Shown here in pieces: positions 18,773-29,455 of a stretch of 64,000 nucleotides of DNA. This DNA is from Ilyonectria destructans (taxonomy: Eukaryota; Ascomycota; Sordariomycetes; Hypocreales; Nectriaceae): NCBI GenBank assembly GCA_020740775.1, contig JAHEWK010000013.1, positions 1,116,001-1,180,000 on the forward strand, read 5' to 3'. Both the position numbers and the translations under genes were made by a program. Under the pieces are notes generated by a model. It did not search any database and was not told where the DNA came from. It saw only the letters and a program-made list of their open reading frames with translations. Numbering within the stretch: the first letter of the stretch is position 1; every line of letters begins with the position of its first letter.

Positions 18773-20623
18773 CTAAACGCCGCGCGCCTTCATGAAATCC
18801 ACCAGGTCGAAAAAACTCTTCTTGAACCGCCGCTCCTGCGTCGTCTGATTGACCGTTTGGATCCCGAACAGCGCCGCCGAGTCGCCAAATTCCCAGTTAT
18901 TCATGTACGACCACGCATACGCCCCAACCACCTCAACCTTGTCGATCCATATCGCCTTGAGCACCTCGCTCATGAAGCTTAGGTAATACAGGCTGCGCGG
19001 CGTGTCAAACAATTGGTCCACGAGGTCCTTGTCTGCCTCGCCAAACACCGGAAATCCGAATTCAGTGATAGCGACAGGGGTCCTCCAGGTGTTGTGCAGG
19101 TAGTTCAAATAGCTGCGCAGGTAGGTCGGGGTCAGATACACGTACGACTGCGACCGGTACCCAATGTCCCAGCCGTACACGTTGGTGGTCGTCTGGTTCA
19201 CGCAGTACGGGCGCAAGGCAGACGACGAGTTGCTCGCACATTCCAGGATGCTATCCTTGTCGTCCGCAACCGGGGGCGCAATCACCGTGGCAGTGTACGG
19301 GTCGATCCCGAGAAAGTCGGCGGTGCCGCCAATGTACTCCAGATCCTCTGCGCTCAAAGGTACGTAATCTGCAAATGTCTGTTTGAACGAATCGGGATAG
19401 TCTTGCCCTAGGAAAATTGGGTTGCAGAACGGCCCCAGCTGGATCGAGTTGAAGTGATCGGCTGCATACACATCCGCCTCGCTAAGGGGGTCCCGAGGGA
19501 CGCCAAAGTTGTTGTTAAACTTGAGGGAAATTTTCCCAGTCCCGCACAGCTCCTCCTTGTACCAGTGGAAGACCCTGGCGTGCGCCTTGATGACATGGCT
19601 AATTGACTTGGCGTTTTGCGAGTAGAGAAGCGGCTCGTTAAAGGTGAACCAGGTGGGAACACGGTCAGCGTAGTGCGACATGACCACTTTGGCGTAGTGG
19701 ACGAAAGCGTCTTCAAATGTCTCATTCTGGTACGCTCCGTTGACATAGCCGATTTCGGGTCTGTCCGTAACGGTGGTGAGATTGCTTCCGTAGAACTGCA
19801 AAGGAGTGTCGAAGTGAATGAGCGTCACCTCTGGAGTCATGCCTTTATCAAGGATAAAGTTTATAACGTCGTTGTAGTGATCGATGCCTTCTTGGTTCAC
19901 TGGCGTTCCAGGGAGGGCAAACGGCAGGATCCGAGTCCATGCAATGCTAAATGAAAAGTGCTTGGCCCCCATGGCTGCGACCCGCTCAATGTCTTGCTTG
20001 TAGTAGTAATAGTGCTCATTGGTCACGTAAGATTTTGGCCGCTCATCCCGAATGAGTATGTCCATGAGTGAAGGCGCCTTGCCCTCTTCGGCAGTCGCTC
20101 CCTCAACCTGACTAGCAGAGCTAGAGACGCCAAACGCAAATCCTTCAGGAAAGTTGTAGCAGTCGGTTGGTCCAAAGTAGTCTCGCGGGGGAAGTACGAG
20201 CTCACTGCTCGGGATTGGTGTGGGTGAAACAGTTGTGCTATAAACAGCAGTTTCCGTAAAGTTTGGTGGGTTGGCATTTTCCCAGAGCGACGTCCATGCC
20301 GCTTGACCATATGGGTCATTGGTGTCTGAGGCTGTTGTCGTTGCATTGGGGTTCCATTTACCCCAAGTGGTGTAAGACAGCGATGGCACCAGTGTGGCCA
20401 GTGATTCTGGAGGTGCAGCATATGTAGTGGTGGTGGTAGGAGCTGGGACCGACGTTGCATACCTCACAGTATCTGTAAGAGTATAACTGAATGGAGTAAA
20501 AGAGTATTTGGGTTCTCTTGTCCTGGTAGCCTTGCAGTCACGAGTTGTTGGGCCATCCGCAGCAAGGTAGACCTGCTGAGCCACAGCCAGCGAAGCCAAA
20601 AATAATTGTCCAAATATCGCCAT
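18773..20623 (-). CDS. Secreted glycoside hydrolase family 1 protein (beta-glucosidase-like)
   Basis: Single exon, 616 aa from the ATG at 20623, chosen because it begins the signal peptide MAIFGQLFLASLAVAQQ; the frame is open 25 codons further upstream but that extension is translated from a ctgagt-type repeat. After a Thr/Pro-rich N-terminal extension of about 140 residues, the GH1 barrel starts at FPEGFAFGVSSSASQVEG. The acid/base Glu is in FTFNEP (E330) and the nucleophile in ITEFGFP (E521); the usual motif is ITENG, so a Phe replaces Asn after the nucleophile. Numerous N-glycosylation sequons (NQTT, NATT, NETF) agree with secretion. It probably acts on beta-glucosides outside the cell; the exact substrate is unknown. 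Confidence 0.88.
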   Translation of the reverse strand: MAIFGQLFLASLAVAQQVYLAADGPTTRDCKATRTREPKYSFTPFSYTLTDTVRYATSVPAPTTTTTYAAPPESLATLVPSLSYTTWGKWNPNATTTASDTNDPYGQAAWTSLWENANPPNFTETAVYSTTVSPTPIPSSELVLPPRDYFGPTDCYNFPEGFAFGVSSSASQVEGATAEEGKAPSLMDILIRDERPKSYVTNEHYYYYKQDIERVAAMGAKHFSFSIAWTRILPFALPGTPVNQEGIDHYNDVINFILDKGMTPEVTLIHFDTPLQFYGSNLTTVTDRPEIGYVNGAYQNETFEDAFVHYAKVVMSHYADRVPTWFTFNEPLLYSQNAKSISHVIKAHARVFHWYKEELCGTGKISLKFNNNFGVPRDPLSEADVYAADHFNSIQLGPFCNPIFLGQDYPDSFKQTFADYVPLSAEDLEYIGGTADFLGIDPYTATVIAPPVADDKDSILECASNSSSALRPYCVNQTTTNVYGWDIGYRSQSYVYLTPTYLRSYLNYLHNTWRTPVAITEFGFPVFGEADKDLVDQLFDTPRSLYYLSFMSEVLKAIWIDKVEVVGAYAWSYMNNWEFGDSAALFGIQTVNQTTQERRFKKSFFDLVDFMKARGV

Positions 20624-21481
20624 GATGAGCGTGTCTGAGCTGAGTCTGAGTCCGAGTCTGATTTGCATCAACACCTGAGACTCAGTATTTATCACCAACT
20701 TCCACCATCAACCCCTCAATTGATCGGACCGATTCCATCCTGTGACCTTGAATAGGTTTGGCACATAACCAGGTATTTAGGAGAATTGCTACATATTCCC
20801 CCGACCCGATGCTCAATTTGGATGAATCCGCGGATTCGTGAGGGCCATTTGCGGGGAACTACCCCAGATACCCAGCGATTGCGGGGCGAGTGGTGCGAGA
20901 TGCGGAGATCTGTGGGAAACGTTAGCCCGTGCACCAACCATTGATCATGACGTACGGCCGTTGTAACGCCGTTGACGATGCCATCGGGGAAACTTGCGGG
21001 GAAATAGAACTCGTGATCGACCGGAGAATAAGTATCCCCGGACCTCGGGAGGGATTCGGGAGTTTGCATGAAGTCGACGGTTGTCGGGTGAGGCGTCCTT
21101 GGCAGCAGAAGGCGCGGCAACTTGAAGTAGATCTAAGTAGAGTGGCATCTTGGCGTGGTGGTATTGCATCTTGCATGTCGGCATAGGTCTTGGTATCTTG
21201 GCATTTGACATCTTGACATTTGGTACCTGATCTAGTTCTTGGTATTGGTCTTGGTATTGGTCTTGGTATCTTGGCGTCCTGTTATCTTGATATATGGCAT
21301 CTGACACAATCCAAAGTATTAGAAGAAATGCGATTCTAAACATACCCTTCACCAAGCATTGGAAAGAACTAAACACAATATTCAATATGTCTTATTAAGT
21401 ACTAATATCCTAATTGAATCACTTACAATACATGCAGAGTTAAAAAGACAAAACCTGCGCCATCACCCAGGCTGGTATACA
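20624..21481. repeat. Intergenic, with TTGGTATTGGTC short tandem repeat
   Basis: No gene. The interval holds the GH1 promoter and leader, with TGAGTC-type hexamer repeats at about 20636-20665. A run of two and a half TTGGTATTGGTC units lies at 21239-21271, within a wider stretch of ttggtatcttgg-like sequence (21187-21290). Confidence 0.5.
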
Positions 21482-23080
21482 CTATTGTACATGTTGAAGG
21501 CGAAAACACAAATCTGTGTTGGATGGCTCAGAGTGACCTGGCCTCACACCGAGCATCCCCCTCGAAAATGGAGTCTGTGTCGTTTGTCCCAGACAAAAAG
21601 TGACACCTTTGGCTGCAAAGGCATCCTTGAGTTCCTTGACTTGTTTGGCAGGCGGAGGTTCGTAAGGATCCACTGCAACTACCCTCAGCTCTGGAAACCG
21701 AAATAGTTTCTGCATCATTCCCATCAAATCTCGATGTAGTTCCGGCCACGCTAGGACCATGCCAATGTGCAATATCCGTAACGATGAAGGAAGACTAGCC
21801 ATGAATAACTCAGGACACACGTCTTTGAGAGATTCAAAGCGTTGATCTCGCTCTTGGTAGTCAAACACAGGCCCATAGAGTAAAAGCTGTTCAACTTCGA
21901 TAATTTCAAGCTCCGGAAAGTCGGAAAAGTTCATGTCTCCTCGTAGGGTTTGGTCCCACCTTAGAAAACCTGACACCAATTCAATCACGTCTTCTGAAGT
22001 CCCCTGGGCGTGTTCCCAAGTCGTAGTCGTGTAGCAAATCCGCCGCAACGTGTCTCTGATAGGCTCTAGGTGATCGTGCTGTAGGATAGTGTACTTGTCC
22101 ATGTCACAGAAATATTCTAGATCTTCCAGAACGGGACTGCGACGAAGGATCTTGGCCAGATTGTCCGGGTCGAGGCCATGAAGCGACAACCGACGGAGAC
22201 TGGACAGTGCAGTATTCCACGGCTCTGTTCGGAAGCGTTCACGAAGGGGAATGTCGGTCCCGCAGTCGCAATCGCTAGCCGCCAACTCTTCCAGATTCTG
22301 GGCCTTGGCTAAGACGTCTTGCATCTCCTGGATGTGGCAGCATTCGTCGGGATTCTTGTCTTGCCCGGGAAGTACCAGATATTTCAGGTGAGGTAGATAG
22401 AACGGAGAATCTCTCAAGTAGTGGAGTCCTTCTTGGGATGATCGATAGATGAGGAGCTGCTCAAGGAACGGCGCAGCCATGATGGTGGCTTCCTGGAGCC
22501 ACTTTGACTCGACATGATCGTATGTCGACAATGCCTGAAACCCAGCCCGCTCGCCGGCCTGCCGGAAGAGGACCTGAGTCGCGGGGGGGACATCGCGTGC
22601 GCGAACAGTTCTCAAAGCAAAAAAGGCAAGGGCGCGCACGAGCTTGGCCAGGTCAGGTCGCTCTAGAAGAGTGCGCAGAAACGACTCCAGCGTCTCAATC
22701 TCGCGGTTCCGGGCAACAGCGTCACCCCACCACTCCGGACTGCTCGGGTCCGGTTGGATTCCCGTGTGGTAGAAGTGGAAGAGAATGGGCTGGGCAGTGA
22801 GGCGGAAACGCCGTGAGGTCCGGCTCAGCCGTGAAAGGGCCTGCTGCTCCTCCAGGCAAGTGGCCACGGCGCGGGCTGGGAGGTCGACAACGTGGGCGAG
22901 GCGACAGTGCATGCACAGGTTCCGGCAGATGGCGGCAATAATCTCAATGGGCAAGTCGGCGAGCGAGAGGTGCCGAAGCTTCCCCGGGGAGGTCATGGCG
23001 GGGTTTGGCGAGTGGTTTGCTCCATGGAGCAGATCCTGGTCGACCCGGACGAGATGCATGAGCGGAGACGCTGAAGTCAA
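21482..23080 (-). CDS. F-box domain protein
   Basis: Single-exon protein of 532 aa (or 504 aa from the methionine at 22996). An F-box-like helix bundle begins at LRHLSLADLPIEIIAAICRN near residue 35, the part that would bind Skp1 in an SCF ubiquitin ligase. The rest has irregular leucine-rich segments such as LSSLRRLSLHGLDPDNLAKIL and SSLRILHIGMVLAWPELHRDL, typical of fungal F-box proteins whose C-terminal part recruits a substrate. The substrate is unknown. It is divergent from mre11 with about 700 bp between starts. Confidence 0.75.
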   Translation of the reverse strand: MTSASPLMHLVRVDQDLLHGANHSPNPAMTSPGKLRHLSLADLPIEIIAAICRNLCMHCRLAHVVDLPARAVATCLEEQQALSRLSRTSRRFRLTAQPILFHFYHTGIQPDPSSPEWWGDAVARNREIETLESFLRTLLERPDLAKLVRALAFFALRTVRARDVPPATQVLFRQAGERAGFQALSTYDHVESKWLQEATIMAAPFLEQLLIYRSSQEGLHYLRDSPFYLPHLKYLVLPGQDKNPDECCHIQEMQDVLAKAQNLEELAASDCDCGTDIPLRERFRTEPWNTALSSLRRLSLHGLDPDNLAKILRRSPVLEDLEYFCDMDKYTILQHDHLEPIRDTLRRICYTTTTWEHAQGTSEDVIELVSGFLRWDQTLRGDMNFSDFPELEIIEVEQLLLYGPVFDYQERDQRFESLKDVCPELFMASLPSSLRILHIGMVLAWPELHRDLMGMMQKLFRFPELRVVAVDPYEPPPAKQVKELKDAFAAKGVTFCLGQTTQTPFSRGMLGVRPGHSEPSNTDLCFRLQHVQ

Positions 23081-23783
23081 TTGACAAAACGCATGCGAGG
23101 CGGGCGAGTACGGTCTCCGAGGCCGGAGGCGTGCAAAGAGTGGCCTCGGGTGGGTGCCGCCGAAAGTCCTGGTCGAGCGTCGTGAGTTGTTTCCTGGAGT
23201 TGTCAGTTGCCAAGTCGAATTTCCTTGACAAGGCTAGTCGCGTTTATCCGTGTTGGGCATCAGGTAATCCTGCCAGGGGTGGCTCGGGCGGTTGACGACG
23301 GCGGACAGCGCAGGCCAACATCTCAAGACTCGGCAGCATGAACATGAATCACGACGAGCACATCTGAACACGCCCAAAAGATGGTGTTTAGTCGCTGTCG
23401 GAGATGCAATCGGCGGCACGGGGTAGGGATCGGCGCCGTGTCTCCACTTGCCGAGTTGGAGTTAATCCGTCCCGCCAATGTTACTGTTGCACGTTGAGTC
23501 CCTCTGTGTTCGTCCGGTTCAAGGGCTAGTAGGGATCCACCTAGTCGGTGTGCTTGGATATCGGATGCGTCGGGCTTGGCTTGTCCAGAAGTGACTGTTC
23601 GACTGATCCGTCGCATCGGCTGCTGCCAGTGCTATGTCGTGAGCCAGATCCTGGTCATAACTGTAAGTCAATTGACGGGGTTGTCTGTTGAGGTGGGTCA
23701 CGTGACTTCGCACCTCCCCGCGTCAATCGCGGTCGCGTAAAGCACAGGCATCAGCAACCTCATCGTCATCAGGATCGAACAAG
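23081..23783. other. Divergent promoter region, F-box gene and mre11
   Basis: No gene. The mre11 end, 23660-23783, is where its promoter should be; no TATA element stands out. Confidence 0.5.
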
Positions 23784-25948
23784 ATGCCCGAATTCACGGG
23801 TAAGTCTCCTTGTGGCTTGTTTTCTTAGCTAACAAATTAGAGGCGGACACGATCCGCATCCTAATCGCAACTGACAACCATGTCGGGTTCGAGGAGCGAG
23901 ATGCTATCCGAAAGGATGACAGTTGGCAAACCTTTGATGAGATCATGAATCTCGCCAGAACTGAAGATGTAGGTGGTTTGTCAGTGGCAGTCGTACTTTA
24001 CTAACGTATTAGGTCGACATGGTTCTCCTCGCTGGCGATTTGTTCCACGATAACAAACCCTCTCGCAAGTCTCTGTACCAAGTCATGCGAACTCTCCGAC
24101 AAAATGTCCTTGGCATGAAGCCTTGCCCACTCGAGTTTCTGTCCGATGCTGCGTCCGTCTTTGATGGAGCCTTTCCTCATGTCAATTACGAAGACCCCGA
24201 CATCAACGTCTCTATTCCAGTTTTCTCTATTCACGGAAACCACGACGACCCCTCGGGCGACGGCAACTTTTGTTCTCTCGATCTCCTACAAGCCAGCGGA
24301 CTGCTCAACTACTACGGCCGAGTCCCAGAGGCAGACAACATCGAAGCGAAGCCGATTCTCCTCCAGAAGGGGATGACAAAACTGGCTTTATTTGGACTAA
24401 GCAACGTCCGCGATGAGCGCATGTTTAGGACATTCCGTGACCACAAGGTCAAATGGTTCCGACCCGGTACACAGATGGGAGACTGGTTTAACTTGTTGGC
24501 TGTTCACCAAAACCACCACGCCCACACAGCGACGTCATATCTTCCGGAGAATGTGCTACCCGACTGGCTGGATGTGGTCATCTGGGGACACGAGCACGAG
24601 TGCCTGATTGATCCGACTCAAAACCCAGAGACAGGATTCCACGTCATGCAACCAGGTTCATCCGTTGCAACCTCTCTAATTCCAGGAGAGGCTGTCCAGA
24701 AGCACGTGGCCATTATGAGCGTTACTGGCAAGGATTTCAAGGTTGACAAGATTCCTCTCAAGACAGTTCGCCCATTTGTCACTCGGGAATTGGTTCTCTC
24801 CATAGACAAGAGATTCAAAGGACTAGACAAGAAAAAGGACAACCGACAAGAGGTGACACGGAGGTTGATGGAGGTGGTTGAGGAAATGATTGAAGAGGCC
24901 AATGCGGATTGGGAAGCGATTCAAACCGACGAAGAGGCCTTGGAGGAGCGGCCACTCCCTCTTATCCGACTCAAGGTCGAGTACACAGCCACAGACGGAG
25001 GCCTGTTTGAGTGTGAAAATCCCCAGCGATTCTCCAACCGGTTCGTCGGCAAGGTAGCCAACACAAACGACGTCGTCTACTTTTACCGCAAAAAAACATC
25101 CCAGCGTAAGTCACTCCCTCCATTGATTTACTCTCTAACACAACCCAGGCAAGACTACGGCAACCAACCCGACAGAGGCTCTAGAGGCGTTGGCTGAAGG
25201 AGACGACTCGATGAAGGTGGAGTCTCTTGTACAGGAATTCCTGTCAGCACAGTCACTCCGAGTACTACCCCAGGGGCCATTCGGTGATGCAGTGACACAA
25301 TTTGTAGCCAAAGATGACAAGCATGCTATGGAACTGTTTGTGTCTGAGCATCTCACAGGCCAGGTTCGCCAGATGTTGGGTCTAGAGTCGGATGATGAGG
25401 ACTTGAACAGCGCCATGGAGATTTACAGGAACAGGATCGAACAGGAACAGGCCAGCGAACCGCGCACAACCCAAAACGAGCGGAAGAGAATACTCAAGCC
25501 CAAGCCAGCAGCCTGGGATAGCGACTTCGATGGCAACTGGGAGGAGGAACCAGATGCGTGGACGTACGAGGACGGAAGCATGGCTGTGCAAGATGAGGAG
25601 CCCGCCAAACCCAAACGAGCGCCCCGGGCCAAACCAGCCCCGAAGAAGGCACCTGCGCGTCGTGGTAAAAAAGCTGTTGAGAGTGAAGAAGAGGACGTTG
25701 TGATGGAATCGGATGAACCAGCTCCTCCACCCAAGACACGACGAGCACCGGCCAAACCCAAGGCGGCCCCCAAGACGACAGCAAAGACGGCAAAAGCACC
25801 CGCCAAGCCAGCCACCCGAGCGACAAGGACACGACAGACCAAGCTTGATTTCTCTCAAAGTCAGGCCGCGGTGGAAATTAGTGACGATGAGATTTCAGAG
25901 GATGATGCATTTGAGCCGGCACCAACGACTCGATCGAGGAGGAGATGA
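23784..25948 (+). CDS. mre11: Mre11 double-strand-break repair nuclease
   Basis: Nuclease subunit of the Mre11-Rad50-Nbs1/Xrs2 complex, which resects and tethers DNA ends in the nucleus. Exons 23784-23799, 23841-23968, 24013-25105 and 25149-25948 give 678 aa; the first coding exon is only 16 nt. Phosphodiesterase motifs are intact: D17-N18-H19 (IATDNH), GDLFH (D57), GNHDD (H125, the residue equivalent to the classical yeast active-site His), and GHEHE. The DNA-binding region follows ([10 protein letters not shown]). The C-terminus is Lys/Pro/Ala-rich with an SQSQ pair and an acidic tail [13 protein letters not shown], then RSRRR, as in other fungal Mre11 proteins. Introns are 41, 44 and 43 bp. 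Confidence 0.97.
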
Positions 25949-26135
25949 GCGAGAACATGCCATAGGAATAAAATGTAACTCAGTGACAGAAGAAAAGGGT
26001 GATGCATTATTAAAAATATCGGCCAATGAAACAGGCGCATGAATGGAAATGAGCGACAAAAAAAGTATCCAAGCAAGGTAGGTACTTGCTGTGAATACTG
26101 GCAAAAAGAAACAGGCGTATAACCTGTGGCTGGAT

Positions 26136-26207
26136 CTCTCCCGCCGGGAATTGAACCCGGGTCTCAAGCGTGACAAGCTTGCATACTGACCACTATACTA
26201 CGGAAGA
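26136..26207 (-). tRNA. tRNA-Asp (GTC)
   Basis: Read on the minus strand the 72-nt sequence folds as a cloverleaf. The acceptor arms TCTTCCG and CGGGAGA pair over 7 bp, the anticodon stem CAAGC/GCTTG encloses the loop TTGTCAC giving anticodon GTC, and the T arm is CCGGG-TTCAATT-CCCGG. The discriminator base is G, as expected for tRNA-Asp. No intron. The D arm carries the usual TAGTATAGTGGTCAGTAT of eukaryotic tRNA-Asp. Confidence 0.97.
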
Positions 26208-26398
26208 TGGCAGGCGTTGTGCGCCTGTGTAGTGAGGGGGTTGTTGGATGCGAGTCTCTAATTTGGTACTAAGAGGCTCAGGAATGTGGGTCGGCCTAGA
26301 TCTGTTGTAGAATGAGGCCTTATTTCTCACCTACGTCCTATTTACAAGTAATGAGAGAGCCTACATTGTTAGCCGGGTTCAATTAAACGGGCAAGTAC

Positions 26399-26803
26399 CT
26401 ACTCAATGAGATTTCCGTCTGGATCGCGCACGTAGATGCTCCGAATCGGTCCCCGAGCACCCGTTCTATTCACAGTCTTGCCGCCCTCCAACACGGCAAT
26501 TCCATCTCTATCAAACCCCGCAATCGCATCGTCAAGTGACGTGCCATCCTGGACAAGAAAGCACAGGTCGGCTGTTCCGGGCAGAGCCGTCAAGGCCTTT
26601 GGTTCGAATTCTTTGCCCTTTTGGTGAAGGTTGATCTTGGAGTCACCAAACTTCAAGGCAAATCTCTTGGTTGCCGGGTCGGAAGCTGCTGCAAACGTCT
26701 CCAGCTTCATTCCCAGATACTTGGAGTACCATTTCGAAGTAGCCTCAACGCTGGCACAGGTAAGGACCAGGTGGTCGAGAGCTTTGACAATAACGCCAGA
26801 CAT
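26399..26803 (-). CDS. Glyoxalase/VOC family protein (GLOD5-like)
   Basis: Single exon, 134 aa, the usual length for the glyoxalase-domain-containing protein 5 group of the vicinal oxygen chelate superfamily. It shows the start LDHLVLTCASVEATSKWY, the middle KFGDSKINLHQKG and the end SIYVRDPDGNLIE, the last placing a conserved Glu metal ligand at the C-terminus; His in LDHLV is the first ligand. Members bind a divalent metal, but the reaction of this group is not well established. It is divergent from the nitrilase gene, 318 bp apart, with no other gene between them. Confidence 0.9.
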   Translation of the reverse strand: MSGVIVKALDHLVLTCASVEATSKWYSKYLGMKLETFAAASDPATKRFALKFGDSKINLHQKGKEFEPKALTALPGTADLCFLVQDGTSLDDAIAGFDRDGIAVLEGGKTVNRTGARGPIRSIYVRDPDGNLIE

Positions 26804-27121
26804 GTTGGTATCGTGATGATGTGGCAGTTCTCCGCTTCACTTGGATTGCCTTCAACCCATGCCAAGTACGCTGGTCTTTACATAATATGGTGGATCTCGA
26901 GTTATCTTGAGCGGCACTGCGGCGTTCGGCCAAATGCGGCCACTGCGGCTTAGATGCGGGGTAGCTTTGCTGCTTGGGGTAGGTCAGTTGCATCTCCAAC
27001 TCAAGACGGCATGGCGCCAAAGGCTCAAGAGTCACAACACGCGATGGGCGTCATCGTTTGACTTTGAAATGCGTTTCTTTTCTCATTCACATTCTCAATT
27101 CCTCCGTCAACCACCGTGGTA

Positions 27122-28358
27122 ATGTCGACAATCCGCCTAGGAACCGCCTCTCCGGGCACGCAGCCCACCACCGCAGCTACCATTGAACTCATCGACTCCA
27201 TCGCCCGCCGTGCGGCCTCCTCTAACATCGACATCCTGCTTCTCCCCGAGGCCTTCATTGGCGGGTATCCCCGCGGAAGCTCGTTTGGGTGTGCCATCGG
27301 CGGTCGTTCGGATGATGGCCGCGAGGAGTTTGCCAAGTACTTTGACCAAGCCATTGATCTCGGCGACAATGTTGGCCCTGGTGGCGGTGGTGCTGGGCTC
27401 AAGTGGGTGAAACGACAGCTTAGCGATGATGATGTCGTTCGTGGCGATGGTTCACGTGAGGAGCTTGAACGGATTGCCCGCGAGTCTGGCGTGTTTATTG
27501 TGACTGGCTGTATTGAAAAGACTGGAGGAAGTCTCTACTGCTCTGTCGTCTACGTGTGTCCCAAGGAGGGCATGCTAGGCAAGCGTCGCAAGGTCCTACC
27601 GGTATGTCTACCTGTCTGCATCTCTTATTATGCTAACATGTTAGACCGGCTCGGAGCGCCTCATCTGGGCTCAAGGAGCTCCCAGTACCCTCCGTGCAGT
27701 GTCCACCACGATCCGCGGCGTCCGCATCAACCTCGCCGCCGCCATCTGCTGGGAAAACTACATGCCGCTGCTTCGTCAAACGCTCTACTCCCAAAACATC
27801 AACCTCTACCTGGCACCCACTGCCGACAACCGCGATGCGTGGTTGGGTCTTATGCGCACCGTTGGTGTCGAAGGCCGCTGCTTCGTCGTCAGCAGCAACA
27901 TGGCGGTCCCCAAGGACGCCCCTACCGAGAGCATCCGCCAGTCGCCTGTTCGGGGACGACGGGACTCGACCATTACGGAAGAGGGTTTCGAGATTGCGTT
28001 GCCTCGTTCACCGCAGCGGCTGCGCCGTCGCAAGTCGGTGTTTGATGAGGATGGCAACGAGATTGTCCTGTGCAAGGAGGTCGATGGCGAGACGCCGTCA
28101 CTACCGCCAACATTTACCACAACCATCCCTGAGAAAACCGAGTGGGTGTCGAGGGGCGGCTCCTCCATCGTGACGCCGTTTGGTGATGTTGTAGCTGGCC
28201 CTCAGTGGGAGGACCCTGATGGTCTCATCTTTGCAGATGTTGATTTCCGCGATTGCATTCGTGGTCGATTGGATCTAGATGCGGGAGGGAGTTATTCACG
28301 AAACGATTCATTCAAGTTGAGTGTCGAAGGATTGGATCTGGATCCGCTACCGTACTAG
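27122..28358 (+). CDS. Nitrilase (carbon-nitrogen hydrolase)
   Basis: Cleaves nitriles to acid and ammonia; the exact substrate is unknown. Exons 27122-27601 and 27645-28358 join across a 43-bp intron to 397 aa. The catalytic triad is complete: E43 in LLPEAFIGGYPRG, K157 in GKRRKVLPTG (at the splice) and C195 in AAICWENYMPL, the signature of aliphatic/aromatic nitrilases. An in-frame ATG two codons upstream (27116) is also possible. Compared with core nitrilases it has a longer basic insertion after the NMAVP segment, from about residue 265 (RGRRDST, then RSPQRLRRRKSVFDEDG), before the GGSSIVTPFGDVVAGP motif that closes the fold. Confidence 0.93.
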
Positions 28359-28414
28359 TCATTATACCAGAAATCATACGCTTGCTCCGTCTAGGGTATC
28401 AACGCCAATATAAA

Positions 28415-29455
28415 TCACTTTGTCTCATCATGTGGTGGACTCTCTGTCCGCCGCCACTTGTCTGCCGACTCCAACACCTTGCGCTCTGCTTCAGCCTGCC
28501 TGCGTTGCCTCTCAAGTGCTGCTTCTGCCAAAATCTCCCGTCGAGTCATGCCTGCGGTCGGGTCCCGAGCACCTCCAAGCAAAAACTCTCCTCCAGTCCA
28601 ACCTCCGTGGTCGTGTTCCTCCTCCTCTCCGGAAACGGTGTAGTGAGACGACTCGCCAACCGTGTGTCCTCCTGATTTCCAGTCGGCCGCATCAACCTCC
28701 TTCTCGATTTGGTGACAAAGGTCCCAGAAGTTGCGGTCGTGAGGGCCGTGGACGTTGTGGGCGAGCTCGTGACACAGCGTCTTGCGGATCGTCTTGTAGT
28801 CTCGGTATCCATCATGTGCATCCGTCCGCAGCCGCAGCTCAATGACTTCTCCCTGGTTTCGGTTTAGACCTAGGATTCTCGACGTGCCCTCGTGGGTAGT
28901 TTGCGTGTGGGCAAGAGGCTCCATCTCGGTCAAGAGCGCGACTGTAAACTTGTGTTTGCGCATGGACGCGCGGATCCCTGGGTCCTCCTTGAGTCGCATG
29001 AGCAGTGACTGGCTTCGTTCTGGGTTGGGTAGGCCCTGCAGTGGACGGACTTTGAGGAACGTGTACTGTGAATCTTCTGGTTTCCGCCTTGATGCAGGTC
29101 TAGCTTTGGGTCGGTGGGCCATGCGCGCGGCGTTTCTCTTTGCAACTCTCTCGGCCATGTTCTGGACGGCTTGGATCTCGGCGGCTGGCGACCCCATCAG
29201 AGTCAGGGTCTTACCCTTGAGCTCTTGCAGGGGCATGTCTGGGTTCTTGAAAGGAGCTTTGAGTAGGGGACATTTTGGAGCGAGAATCTTTTGGTTGGCG
29301 ACGGGGATATCAAGACTGGCTTCGATTTCGTTGAACAGGTCGGTGATAGTGGCGTCGTCATGAAAGGTAAAGTCGTAGTTGACTTTGCGGTGGCCGACGG
29401 AGAGGGTCAGCCACGCCGCAGTATGTTCAGAGGTATCGGACATTGAGTCTTCCAT
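28415..29455 (-). CDS. Ubiquitin-like/WLM-domain metalloprotease
   Basis: Single exon, 346 aa. An N-terminal ubiquitin-like domain (about residues 14-95, LTLSVGHRKVNYDF to GKTLTLMG) is followed by a WLM domain with the zinc-metalloprotease motif HELAHNVHGPHDRNF, that is HExxH and the downstream His. This is the architecture of the fungal ubiquitin/metalloprotease fusion proteins related to Wss1, some of which act on SUMO or ubiquitin conjugates and DNA-protein crosslinks. The role here is inferred from family only. The gene ends convergently with the nitrilase, with 56 bp between stop codons. It has a charged coiled-coil-like C-terminus. Confidence 0.9.
   Translation of the reverse strand: MEDSMSDTSEHTAAWLTLSVGHRKVNYDFTFHDDATITDLFNEIEASLDIPVANQKILAPKCPLLKAPFKNPDMPLQELKGKTLTLMGSPAAEIQAVQNMAERVAKRNAARMAHRPKARPASRRKPEDSQYTFLKVRPLQGLPNPERSQSLLMRLKEDPGIRASMRKHKFTVALLTEMEPLAHTQTTHEGTSRILGLNRNQGEVIELRLRTDAHDGYRDYKTIRKTLCHELAHNVHGPHDRNFWDLCHQIEKEVDAADWKSGGHTVGESSHYTVSGEEEEHDHGGWTGGEFLLGGARDPTAGMTRREILAEAALERQRRQAEAERKVLESADKWRRTESPPHDETK

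Noticed and set aside
25382..25858. Three minus-strand open frames over the mre11 tail
   Set aside because: Antisense of the Lys/Pro/Ala-rich C-terminus of Mre11; no family likeness.
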